64,000 bases of DNA. Origin: Strongyloides papillosus (taxonomy: Eukaryota; Nematoda; Chromadorea; Rhabditida; Strongyloididae). The DNA lies in the NCBI GenBank assembly GCA_005656395.1, contig SRSI01000007.1, positions 620,001-684,000 of the forward strand, given 5' to 3'. The notes under the pieces were generated by a model. The model was not told where the DNA came from. It searched no databases and worked only from the letters and a program-made list of their open reading frames with translations. Below, one piece after another: positions 54,801-64,000 of this stretch; positions within the stretch are counted from its first letter, which is position 1, and every line of letters begins with the position of its first letter. Position numbers and translations under genes: made by a program.

Positions 54801-55094
54801 TTATCTTACTCTCTAATATCATCTTATCCATGGATATAGTCATCTTATTTGACTATTTTATTTTATCTTTTATTTAAACTGTAATTGAATTTACCTTATC
54901 TTATTTTAAAATAGGAGTTATGTTTTTCTTTCCCTTATGGCATAAAAGACTTTCTCTTGAAAAAATTCTAAAGTTATCTTGTTCTGTTATTTCGGTTAAA
55001 TGTGTGGACTAAAAAATTTCTCGCCTTGTTTAGAAAAGGAGAATTTCCGTGCCGCTAAAATAGTCAATACCTAGTTTGTTTGGAGGGAAAAAAA
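54801..55094. other. AT-rich spacer
   Basis: Nothing identifiable. Confidence 0.5.
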
Positions 55095-57195
55095 TATTGG
55101 ATAATTACATATTATCTTAACATCCAGAATAGAAGAATGATTATCATTAATCTATGAAAAATCTGTAAGATTATAAGTGTTATCTTAGAGAGTTTTCTGA
55201 GAAACAAACTTTCCAACCTCCCACTTAACATCCAAAGTGGTTACTTAAACGGTCGTGTTTTCTTCACATTCCTTTCCATCAAAAAACTACAGGGCCTTTT
55301 GACTTCAAGTTTCCACCTTTTGTTCTCCGCTAAATACGTAAAGATATGATTAGCAACCTGCACAATTTTTTCACCAAAATTTCAAACTGCCCCTAGCATC
55401 CTAAAAATTGGTATGTAGGGAGAGTTTTATGCGGTGATTACATTTTTGAAATAATATTTCAAAAATATTAACTGTAAACACCCAAAAATGGGAGTAAACA
55501 AAATTTTCGCGTGGGGATGAAATGTTACAGGGGCGCCATTCCAACTATCTTTAGAAAAATACATTATTTGTTTACATGTAGTATATTTAAGTAAATAAAC
55601 AATTATTTGTGAATTAAAAAAAGTAATGTTGATTACTGAGGAACTTAAGAAAGTGGTTATTTAAAAAAATGCAAAAAAACTTTTGAAAAATAAATTTTAA
55701 ATAACAAACTATATTGCCAATAAAAAATAATATTTATTGAACCCCCCAAGCTACCTATGAATATAGTCAATAGCTCATTTTGTAGCCAAGACTTTATTCT
55801 TCAATCTGATCTGACAGATTCTTAATATCTCGTTTTAAAATTGAGTTATTAATTTTAAAAAAAAAATTACATTACCTAATTGTTGACAGAAAACAATATT
55901 TATTGAAGCCCCCAGCCTACCTATGAATATGGTCAATAGCTTATTTTGTAGCCAAGACTTTATTCTTCAATCACATCTAACGGATTTTTAATATCTCGTT
56001 TTAAAATTGAGTTATTAATCTTTAAATATTGTTTTTTTAATTTTTGACATACTTAACTGTTGATAGAAAATAATATTTATTGAAGCTCCCAGACAACCTA
56101 TGAATATGGTCAATAGCTTATTTTGTAGCCAAGGGTTAATTCTTTAATCTGATCTGACGGATTTTTAATATCTATCTTTGTTAGGGAGATATTTATCTTT
56201 GAATAATTTTTTTACAACATTTTTTTTGTAAAATTACCCTAAATTGTCAATACAAAATATTTGATTTTGAGACTCCCAGACTACCTATGAAAACGGTTAA
56301 TGTTTCATTGGATAGCCAAGACCTTCTTCTACAAACGCATGGAGGCGATTTTTAATATCTGTCTTTATTAAGGGGATATTTATTTTTGAATAATTTTTTT
56401 GTAAAATGACTCTAAATTGTTGACACAAAATATTTGATTTTGAGACTCCCAGACTACCTATGAAGATGGTTAATGTTTCATTAGATAGCCAAGACCTTCT
56501 TCTACAAACGTATGGAGGCGATTTTTAATATCTGTCTTTATTAGGGAGATATTTATTTTTGAATAACTTTTTTGCAACATTTTTTTTCGTAAAATTACCC
56601 TAAATTGTCGACACAAAATATTTGATTTTGAGACTCCCAGACTACCTATGAATATGGTTTATATTTCATTGGATAGCCAAGACATTCTTCTACAAACGCA
56701 TGGAGGCGATTTTTGATATTTGCCTTTTTAAGAAAAATATGAGTCAAATAGTTAAATGCCAAAAAAATTTTTTCAATATTTTTCTACAATTTTTATATTT
56801 CTAGATTCAGATTTTTATGCTGATTACGAATATCATATTTATTTTTTATAATTTTTGTTTATTTAAATGTTATTCATAGTTATTTACGATTAAAAAAGGG
56901 GTGTATTTTTCATCTACTTTTTTATGTTGGAACAACGTTTTTCCAAAATACAGGATTGTGCAGGTTGCTAGATATAATTCTTCAATAATATAAGAAATAG
57001 AGAAAAGAAACAGGTAGTCGTTACAAGATAAAATTAAGGAAAAATGTAGTAAATAGGTCAAAACAGCTAAGCCAGTAACTAGCTTGTTTCAGAGGAAACT
57101 CTCTAGGATAATATTTATTATCTTACACATCCTTCATAAATGAATGATAATCATTCTTCTATTCTGAATGTTGAGAAAATACGTAATTAAATTCT
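55095..57195. mobile_element. Inverted-repeat-bounded element carrying a tandem array (2.1 kb)
   Basis: The left arm (55095-55213) and right arm (57080-57195) match in inverted orientation over about 115 bp. The shared block CAGAATAGAAGAATGATTAT in the left arm is found inverted in the right arm, and GAGAGTTTTCTGAGAAACAA pairs with TTGTTTCAGAGGAAACTCTC. Inside lie ~500 bp of unique sequence and the six-copy array at 55700-56755. It looks like a non-autonomous DNA transposon with internal satellites. Confidence 0.65.
55700..56755. repeat. Six-copy tandem array of a ~166-188 bp unit
   Basis: The core [TG][GA]TAGCCAAG recurs at 55781, 55947, 56124, 56311, 56484 and 56672 (spacings 166, 177, 187, 173, 188). 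Each unit has TATTTATTGAA or TATTTGATTTTGA, CCCAGaCTACCTATGAA, the core, TTCTTCAAtC or TTCTACAAACG, and GATTTTTAATATCT. Copies 1-3 and 4-6 form two subtypes. The family also occurs at 530-935. Confidence 0.85.
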
Positions 57196-57640
57196 TTTGT
57201 ATGCACTACAACTATCTGTAATTTTGTTAGTCTATATTGAATTTCAGCAAATAAAAGAAAATACATAAAAATTCAGCAAAAATTAATTTTAACACTTTTA
57301 TTTTGATAGAAATTATTTTAATTTAACCTGAACAAAACAAATAAAAAATAATTTGAGATTAAAGAGTTGATACAGATAAAACAAACAATGAAACTACACT
57401 TTATTATAGAATTAAAAAATATACTAATGCAAAATTGCAAAAGAAAGTAATAAAAAACTTTTATTCTTTGTAGAAATCAAAATATTTTTTTTAAAAAAGC
57501 ACAATTCTTTTAGTAATATTAGTAAAAATATAAAAAATAAATAAAAATTTATGTTTGAAAAGAAACAAAAAAATTTCTTTTTTGCGCAAAAATAACTGAT
57601 ACAGGTGCAAAAAAATAAGCCATTACTTTTAATTTATTTA
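57196..57640. other. AT-rich spacer
   Basis: Nothing identifiable before the promoter region of the next gene. Confidence 0.5.
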
Positions 57641-57642
57641 TC

Positions 57643-57650
57643 TATAAAAG
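57643..57650 (+). promoter_or_regulatory. TATA box of the Arg/Glu-rich gene
   Basis: TATAAAAG lies 54 nt before the ATG at 57697, an ordinary distance allowing about 25 nt of leader. Confidence 0.45.
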
Positions 57651-57696
57651 AAAAAATTTTCAGAAACTTTATTCAATTGAAAAACTTTTTTCTCAA

Positions 57697-58761
57697 ATGA
57701 TTTACTCAAAATCATTTTTAATATTTTCGATAATACTTCTTGTGGGTATTATTTCTACTTATCACCTCGAAAAATCTAAACTAGATGGTTTGGTTGAACA
57801 TGATTTAAATTATGAAAATAGAGCTCTTATCAATAATAATTTAAATTCACTTTCAAGCCAAAATTTCCAGGAAGAAAGTAAATTGGATGTTGCTGTTAGG
57901 AATAAAAGACAAGCCGGTGAAGCTAGAAGAAGGAGAAGAAGAAGGAGAAGAAGAAGAAGGAGAAGAGAACAAAGAGCTCAAAGACGGCAAAGACAACAAA
58001 AAATGCGCCGTCTAAGACAGCAAAGGCAAAGACGATTAAGACAAGCAAGAAGGCGTCAAGCACTTCAAAGAAGAAGACAACAAACAAGGCTTAGAATGAG
58101 AAGACGTCAGGCGCAACGCAGAATGAAGCAACGTCAAGCCCAACGTAGAAGGAGACAACGTCAAGCAGCAATGAGAAGAAGACGGCAAGAAAGATTGCGT
58201 TTATCAAGAAGAACTACTATGAGACCAATATCACCTCCTAGAAGAGTAACTATAGGTAGACCAAGAACGTCTCCTGGGAGATCTGGTAGAAGATCAAGTG
58301 GCAGAGGAAGTGGTACATCAAGACCTAGACAGCATGAGCCTTCTGAAGATGAAGAAGGAGCTGAAGGTGAAGAGGAAGGAGAGGGTGAAGTTGAAGATGG
58401 AGAGGGAGAGGGAGGTGAACAGGAAGGTGAGAATGATTATGGAGAGGAGAATGAAGGTGGAGGTGAAGATGAACCACAATCTCCTGAAGAGAGAGAAAGT
58501 GAACAACCTGAAGAAGAAGAAGAAGGTGAGGAACAAGAAGCCGAACCTTCTGTTGAACAAAATGAACCTTCTGATGCAGAGGCTGAAGAAGAATCGCCTC
58601 CGGGTGATGATGTTGAAGAAGAAGAGGAGGATGTTGGTAGTAATCCCGATGATGATGAAGCAATGGACGATGAAGGTGATGGTAGTAATGTGATGAAGAA
58701 GAGGAAAAAGAAACTTAACCAGCATCCAATGAATTTCAAGAAGAAGTTAATAACTTTCTAG
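57697..58761 (+). CDS. Secreted polyampholyte: Arg/Gln-rich block then Glu-rich block (354 aa)
   Basis: A signal peptide (about residues 1-20, SFLIFSIILLVGIISTY) is followed by about 45 polar residues and a dibasic furin-like site RNKR at residues 68-71. Residues about 77-190 are an extreme Arg/Gln block starting with 14 consecutive Arg; residues about 190-215 are Arg/Ser/Gly/Pro-rich. Residues about 215-325 are a Glu/Asp/Gly-rich acidic block. A short basic tail (MKKRKKKLNQ) ends the protein. The layout suggests a processed secreted protein whose basic and acidic halves could pair with each other or with nucleic acid or polyanions. No family is recognised. The repetitive GAA/AGA codons point to growth by slippage. 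Several frames on the other strand or frame are shadows. Confidence 0.7.
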   Translation: MIYSKSFLIFSIILLVGIISTYHLEKSKLDGLVEHDLNYENRALINNNLNSLSSQNFQEESKLDVAVRNKRQAGEARRRRRRRRRRRRRREQRAQRRQRQQKMRRLRQQRQRRLRQARRRQALQRRRQQTRLRMRRRQAQRRMKQRQAQRRRRQRQAAMRRRRQERLRLSRRTTMRPISPPRRVTIGRPRTSPGRSGRRSSGRGSGTSRPRQHEPSEDEEGAEGEEEGEGEVEDGEGEGGEQEGENDYGEENEGGGEDEPQSPEERESEQPEEEEEGEEQEAEPSVEQNEPSDAEAEEESPPGDDVEEEEEDVGSNPDDDEAMDDEGDGSNVMKKRKKKLNQHPMNFKKKLITF

Positions 58762-59304
58762 CTTATTTATAAATTACTATATTCCAAATGATATTACAAG
58801 TAATATTGTTTGCTATATTTTAAACAATATTACTAAACTTTTTATACACCAAAAAAAATTTAAGACATTTCTTATAATTTTTATTCATTATTTAATTTTT
58901 AAACTTATGGTTGTTAACAAACTGATAGTACAAATTTTTTTAATAGCGTTCAAAAATAATTTTGAAATATTTTGTAGAAAAAAAGTACTACCATTCAATC
59001 GGTAAGATTTTATGTTAAGAAACTTCATAATTAACTCTATAAATAAGAAATTTAATTATCCATAAAACTTTAAATAATGTTTACAATTCTTAACATTTCT
59101 TTCTTTATATTCTTAAAACCGTTTCAGATAAAATAATATTTCACTATTCTGTCATAAATTTTTATCAAAAAATGCTAAATTTTTATATTCTTTTCATGCA
59201 TTACAACAATGAATTCATTTATTTCTTTTGATAAAGATTGTTTTTAAGGTAACTTAACAGATGCTGATAGCAGAAATGTTACATTAATTTTAAACATAAG
59301 AGTA
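58762..59304. other. AT-rich spacer
   Basis: Nothing identifiable. Confidence 0.5.
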
Positions 59305-59640
59305 CACAAAAAATGTATTAAATTTGTTAAACTTAGTAATTTTTTTGACTTGCAATTAATTATATCGCAATTATCTTATAGATGAAAATTAAAGCAACAA
59401 TAAAAGAATTATTCAAAAAATTACTATTTCTATATAATATTATTCTTATCTTAAAACTTAGGTTGTTTCACACAATACATTTTAATATATAATATTAGAA
59501 GTTAATTTTAAATAAAATTTTAAATAGGTTTATCAAGAGCATTTTAACATGATATATTTTTAAATATGTTTCAAAAATTTTAACTATTATAATTTATATT
59601 TTTTTATAAAATTATACTTATCTAAAAGCTCAATTTGTTT
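59305..59640. mobile_element. Truncated end of the TA-flanked TIR transposon family
   Basis: After TA (59303-59304) the sequence CACAAAAAATGTATTAAATT begins and continues with GACTTGCAATTAATT, ATCGCAATTAT and TTAAAGCAAcAATAA, collinear with the left end of copy 1 at 11561. The other end is not present. Confidence 0.5.
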
Positions 59641-59685
59641 TTAAAAAGTCTTCACAGATCATCTATAAAAACACAATTTATAAAT

Positions 59686-60013
59686 TATTACACCAGCTTG
59701 CGCTAGTGTAATAATCATTATAATCGAAGTCCTATAATGATGTTTTATTCAAATTATGCTTTAGCCTAGGCCATCTGTTGTCTCAAAATACCTCGTATCC
59801 TACATGAATTGTCTGTTTTTGTTTCCTTTTTACCCTCATTTTTACTGTTATTCACTTATTGAGTCAGGTTCTTCATCGAACCAACGACAACGAAGAAGGG
59901 AGGGTGTGGTAGGGATCTTTATAGAACTTCTGATATAATGATTATTACACTGGCGCAAGCTGGTATAATAACTCATTACATTGCAAAGTCCTAAAATGAT
60001 GCTTTATTTAAAT
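59686..60013. repeat. Repeat pair with palindromic core TTACACyAGC...GCTrGTGTAA
   Basis: TTACACCAGCTTGCGCTAGT and TTACACTGGCGCAAGCTGGT (about 59686 and 59942) are near-palindromes and inverted copies of each other. Both are followed by AAGTCCTAtAATGATGyTTT in the same orientation. The ~170-bp spacer is notably less AT-rich. This resembles an element with palindromic termini. Confidence 0.5.
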
Positions 60014-60390
60014 TTCGCTGATTGTGAATGGGGGCGATGAAGAACACTCTAATCTAATTCATATATTTCAGAAATGTTATAAATTTAAGTAATTACACAA
60101 TTATTATACGAAAAAGAGGAAATCCCTAAATAAAAAGCTGCAATTAATACAAAATAATACAGCATTCTCACATTAACTGTCAGCCATCAGCTTCTGGCTC
60201 GTGGTCATATTGGAAATAAACTTATAAATTTATTATATATTAATAAGACAATTATTTTACAATTTTAACGATATATATATTAAATGTTTATATTAAAATT
60301 TATATGTTATGTAAATTTTCATAGGTAGTTGATATAATGCGTCAACTGCCGACATTAACAATATACTAGACAATTACATGCGATTCTCCC
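60014..60390. other. AT-rich spacer
   Basis: No gene is seen. Confidence 0.45.
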
Positions 60391-62160
60391 TGGAATTTAG
60401 AGAAAGCATGACCTCTGAAAAGTTCAACATATCTTGATTGTAAAATCTTAGAAACGTGAAGTTACTCTTTCGTCGAATGCGACTGCATAATTCCTGCAAG
60501 AAGAGGCCATTGAAGAACATTGTTGAAGTCACCGTTTTTTCTAATTACATGCGAATTTATTGGTTGTATTCCATATTCTAAACAAAATAGTTTAATCCTC
60601 GTAGCTAGTGTACCTTTAGTGGCAGATAAACAGTCACCAGTATTTTTTAGAAACAGGAACTTATTATAGCTATTTCTAAATTGTTTTGTTAATTCAATGT
60701 ACTATTTAATAGCAAATACAGGGTACAAACATTCTTCAATAAATGATTTTACCTTGAATGACAGCGATCTGCTAGTCTTTATTGGAAGGTCGAGATTCAC
60801 ATGATCATAATGTTCTATAAACTGGAGAATTTTAACTCTGATTTGATTAAATTTTAAGATTCTCTCTCCAGTACGTAATTAATATAAGAAGAAAAAATGG
60901 TTTTTCGTCTATATACATACAAGTCATCGTCAAAGCTCACTAAATGTAAATGTTGTAGAGATGGTTGTATATCAAATAATTGTACATGCTTCGAAGATAC
61001 CTTTGTTGTTTTCTTAATACCCATTAATAAACGAGAAATGGTTCTTTCTTCATTAGAGAATATGAATCTTCAAAGAGTTTGTAAAATGTGCGCACTGCAG
61101 CGACATATGACATGATGAAATAAACAACATATTGTTTACTTTCTAAATGCTGTATAAAACTAAGCATCAGTAATAATTTTTTGCTTCAGTGCAGGGGGAA
61201 GTAAATATGTAGATTTAAATAATTGAAAAGCTTTAAATGCTGAGTTGTAGTGTTTAAATGTATTTGAAGTGATTGAATTTAATAAAGAAGATATTAATTT
61301 GTCATCGTAGCTTTTTCCTGAAAGCACTACTTTTACCGCATCAAATGGAGTGCGTACTTTCTCTTCTTCACTAGTAAGTGGTGATTCTATGGCATGTATC
61401 TGTGAGTTAAAATGTCTCCTAAAATAACTTCAATAATTTCACTATTTATTAGTTTTAGAATATTAAAATAATTTTTATTTAATAACACTAGCAATTTAAA
61501 ATGACCTGGTTTATAGAATCTATTATGTAATACAAAAAAAACTTAGTAACAATAACTAGTGGAGAAAAACAAAGACATTTACATCAAATTTACACCAATT
61601 TTCATAAAAAGCGTTAAAAAGAAAGAAAAAGTTATAGTATTCCCTTCATAAGCAAAAATATCTTGTTGAATATTATATTAGGTAATTAAAAGATCCCGTA
61701 GTGTCGCATCTACACAAATGTCATTAGGATTTGTCAACATTCTTGAAGGTGAATCCTCAGGATTTTTCTTTGTTGTTACGTGGAACCTTACTAGGTCTGG
61801 AAAAGATAAAAAAAAGTATTTCATTTGTCCATGGTTAAACATATTTTTAGTGTTGTCTTGTTTATCAAAACTTTGGAGGGCTATCATGGAATTGGTATAT
61901 AACCTAGTCTTATTATCATCAATATCCTTGTACGAAGTGACTATTTGCAATCCTATACGTATAGCAATGAGTTCTTTCGCATTTATCGACAACGGTAGTT
62001 CATGTTCTCGGAAAAACCCGTCAAATGTAAAGTCTTCATGGTTTCCAATATCTCATAGCACGACATCCCATGCCAAATGACTATTATTTGTAAATACATC
62101 GATTACTCGTGCATACTCAGGTTTTGGTGCCAAATAACGACCTTTATTTTTTAGGAATAA
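60391..62160 (-). mobile_element. Decayed DIRS-like (tyrosine recombinase) retroelement, minus strand
   Basis: From right to left on the minus strand: an RNase H piece with VIDVFTNNSHLAWDVV, a stop, then INAKELIAIRIGLQI, LYTNSMIALQSFDKQDNTKN and KKNPEDSPSRML (62160-61678). Then comes a recombinase N-terminal segment LINSITSNTFKHYNSAFKAF-like (about 61290-61240). A middle segment ISRLLMGIKKTTKVSSKHVQ (about 61050-60990) follows. Last is a catalytic end with FLKNTGDCLSATKGTLATRI, GIQPINSHVIRKNGDF (H-x-x-R) and HSTKE (60680-60440). Frameshifts and stops are frequent. The order RT/RNase H then tyrosine recombinase is that of DIRS/PAT elements. Confidence 0.65.
61678..61992 (-). pseudogene. DIRS-like RNase H fragment
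   Basis: This is the longest frame of the decayed element (104 codons): NAKELIAIRIGLQIV gives the catalytic-Glu helix and YTNSMIAL the TDN-like strand (Asn for the usual Asp). KKNPEDSPSRML is the N-P-x-D-x-x-S-R end typical of retroelement RNase H. The plus-strand frame over it is a shadow. Confidence 0.6.
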
Positions 62161-62188
62161 CTAAGCAACAAATCTAATTTTATTTTTA

Positions 62189-62468
62189 CACACGGAAAAA
62201 TTTTTTTGTCAAAATTTATGCCATTTTTTAATATGTTTGACAAAAATTAGTAAAAATCTGAATTTTTAAATTGTTTTTAATGTGTATATTCTTTAAACAA
62301 AGAAAATGCAAAAGAAAATAAAGAAATATCTTAGAAAATTATTTAAAAAAATTCAAAAATGTATACATACAATGCAATTTTAAAGAAAAAAATATTCTTT
62401 TGTTTTTCATTACTGCTATTAGATAAGTTTGCTCTTTTTGTTTAAAAAATGACAAAAAATTTTCTGTG
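62189..62468. mobile_element. Complete TA-flanked MITE (280 bp)
   Basis: TA precedes CACACGGAAAAATTTTTTTG and follows the inverted end CAAAAAATTTTCTGTG. The inverted repeats are about 22 bp (CACA-GaAAAATTTTTTGTCA). No coding capacity. The ends resemble those of the 1.2-1.3-kb TIR family, so it may be a small derivative. Confidence 0.65.
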
Positions 62469-62809
62469 TATTTAAACTTATTTTTATACCTTCCCGGTTA
62501 AACCATTTTTTTTGTTTTAGACTTATCTGAGTTAAAATATTCTACGGCTGTTATAGAATATGTTTCCACTATATATAAGCATTGTTTTGACTATGTTAAA
62601 CTAAATTTATTCTATACATAATTTGTTAAAATCATAATCAAATAAATTTAGTTAACAAATATTTCATTTAGATAAGGATGGCTAAAAAAATTACAATAAT
62701 AAAACAAAAAAAGAGATATGTGATATTATTTTTTAAAAATTAACTGTTAATTGACCTTCAAATTTATCTTCAATTGTCCGTAAATTATTCACCAGTTGCT
62801 TCGTCAAGT
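62469..62809. other. AT-rich spacer
   Basis: Nothing identifiable between the MITE and the last exon of the right-edge gene. Confidence 0.45.
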
Positions 62810-64000
62810 CTATCGTCGTTTTCAGAATATTCTAAGTTTACTACTTTTTTTTCTATAATACTGCCCACTCCTGTTCAGTTTCCAGTTCGATGATCTTGTG
62901 TTAATCGCTTCGAACAAGTCAGACAAGTACTTCCAACGTTGGTCCTCTTCAATAAGTAAAACTTCTGCCTATTTTAGTAATGTCATGACTACATTTTTTA
63001 TTTCTCTTGGTAAGAGTATTGTAAAAATGCAAATTTAGTATAGATTTTATACTATATTAAATTATAAATTTCACATTTTTATCATTATTATATCTTTGTC
63101 TTTTATATTTATTATATTCATTTATTTTAATTATAGATATTAAGAGACAAATAAATTAAATTTACTGTATTCTCTTTGATGCCCTGTTAAATCCAACACT
63201 AAATTTGTATTTCACCAACTGTTCCTTGATGAAGAGATTATCCATTAAGTACTTTCCAAAAATTTGTGGTTTATCCAGGAGCCCCGGTACGAATTTTGTA
63301 ATAACATTTTCCATTAAGTCAACAGCTGCAGGTTTTATTTTACTATCTCTAAAAAAATTATTTTTATAAAAAATACAACTTACAACAATCATATGGTGTC
63401 GATATGTTCGTACTGCTTCTTCTTTGTCGCTGAATGAGACACTATATAGTGGAACGGATTTTCCATCAACAGTTGTATTCCATTTTGAGTACATTATTTC
63501 ATCATTTTTTTCTCTAACAACTCTTCTTTTTTGTTTAATTTCTTTTATTTCTTCTGTCAATTCAGCTAACATGTTCATAAATGCCTCAATTTTTTCCATC
63601 AAAGTGTTATACTTGTTGTTGGATGTTCTAGTTCCTTGACTACTCATTCCATCAATATTTCTTGCAGTTTCTAAGGAATGAGATTGTGATAAATGACAAG
63701 CTGAAAAATATTAAATTAAATGATGCGCAAGCAAAATTAAGTTAAAAGTACATTTATTTATACTGTTTCCCTTCCATGTGTCACCTGATAATCTATCTAA
63801 AATACATTTAATATTTTAAAATATGTTAAAACTGACAGTTATTACTTTCATCAACAACGTCATTATCAGAAGTTACATCACTACCTCTCTTATCTTTTCG
63901 ACCAGCGACAGTAATTCCATCGACTAAACTCCGATCATCAGTAGTTATTTTTTTTTCGGGTTCATGGACCTTCTCCTTGATAGTTTTTACATTAGTCTTT
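62810..64000 (-). CDS. Multi-exon gene of the unrecognised helical family (right-edge, partial)
   Basis: Exons read in phase: 64000-63846 (partial; KTNVKTIKEKVHEPEKKI...), a 49-nt intron, 63796-63764 (NRLSGDTWKGN), a 63-nt intron, then 63700-63166. The last of these has a coiled-coil region (LMEKIEAFMNMLAELTEEIK), VPLYSVSFSDKEE, IKPAAVDLMENVI and FGKYLMDNLFIKEQL. After a GTAAAT donor at 63165, a last exon at about 62975-62830 contains KYLSDLFEAINTRSSNW and ends at TGA; its acceptor is uncertain. It is paralogous to 16911-17948 by order, motif and last-exon similarity. The C-terminus weakly suggests a BEN-like DNA-binding module. The 5' end lies outside the window. Confidence 0.6.

Noticed and set aside
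58298..58739. Several long open frames overlapping the Arg/Glu-rich gene on both strands
   Set aside because: They are by-products of the repetitive GAA/AGA codons; only the frame with signal peptide, ATG and TATA box is coherent.
60897..61115. Plus-strand Cys-rich ORF (72 aa)
   Set aside because: The opposite strand gives the tyrosine-recombinase segment ISRLLMGIKKTTKVSSKHVQ in register with neighbouring fragments, so this frame is a shadow.
63320..63400. Extra 35-nt intron (GTAAGT...TTTTTTTAG) in the right-edge gene
   Set aside because: Removing it would bring an immediate in-frame TAG, whereas reading through keeps the frame open.

Overview
The window is extremely AT-rich (A+T clearly above 75% by eye). 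Its introns are very short (about 34-63 nt, with GTAAGT/GTATGT donors and TTTTAG/TTTCAG acceptors), and much of the coding-like sequence is decayed. The gene content is animal: secreted CAP (SCP/TAPS) proteins with a cysteine-containing N-terminal extension, a cystatin-like protein, two CS-alpha-beta cysteine-rich peptides, MATH-BTB, DEAD-box and DENR relics, Ty3/gypsy LTR retrotransposons and DIRS-like tyrosine-recombinase retroelements. The CAP architecture, short introns and base composition fit a nematode best, with a Strongyloides-like parasitic lineage as the leading guess. That assignment rests on remembered family resemblance, not on a database search.

Layout. 0-12.8 kb is mostly repeats (a ~160-bp tandem array, two dispersed repeat families, a foldback element, a TA-flanked 1.2-kb TIR transposon), with a decayed DEAD-box helicase (6.3-7.4 kb) and a MATH-BTB pseudogene (9.8-10.6 kb). 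13.3-13.9 kb carries a cystatin-like secreted gene. 16.9-18.0 kb carries a multi-exon gene of an unrecognised family; a paralogue runs off the right edge (62.8-64.0 kb). 22.2 kb and 47.0 kb hold an inverted pair of CS-alpha-beta peptide genes. 23.6-30.4 kb is a nest of Ty3/gypsy remnants, one of which abuts a truncated CAP gene copy (30.4-31.2 kb). The better-preserved CAP copy lies at 36.8-37.8 kb, with a DENR pseudogene and a complex inverted-repeat/tandem-repeat block between them. 41.3-46.0 kb is an intact, apparently very young Ty3/gypsy element (one 1339-aa ORF, 204-bp LTRs at both ends, 4-bp target duplication). 49.8-51.6 kb holds a small membrane-protein gene and a leucine-rich-repeat-like pseudogene. 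52-55 kb and 60.4-62.2 kb are gypsy and DIRS-like relics. 55.1-57.2 kb is an inverted-repeat-bounded element carrying six ~175-bp tandem repeats. 57.7-58.8 kb encodes a secreted protein with an Arg-rich block followed by a Glu/Asp-rich block.

The probably expressible genes (cystatin-like, CS-alpha-beta peptides, Arg/Glu-rich protein, perhaps CAP) all have signal peptides. They look like members of a secreted repertoire, embedded in transposon debris that has duplicated and broken many copies.
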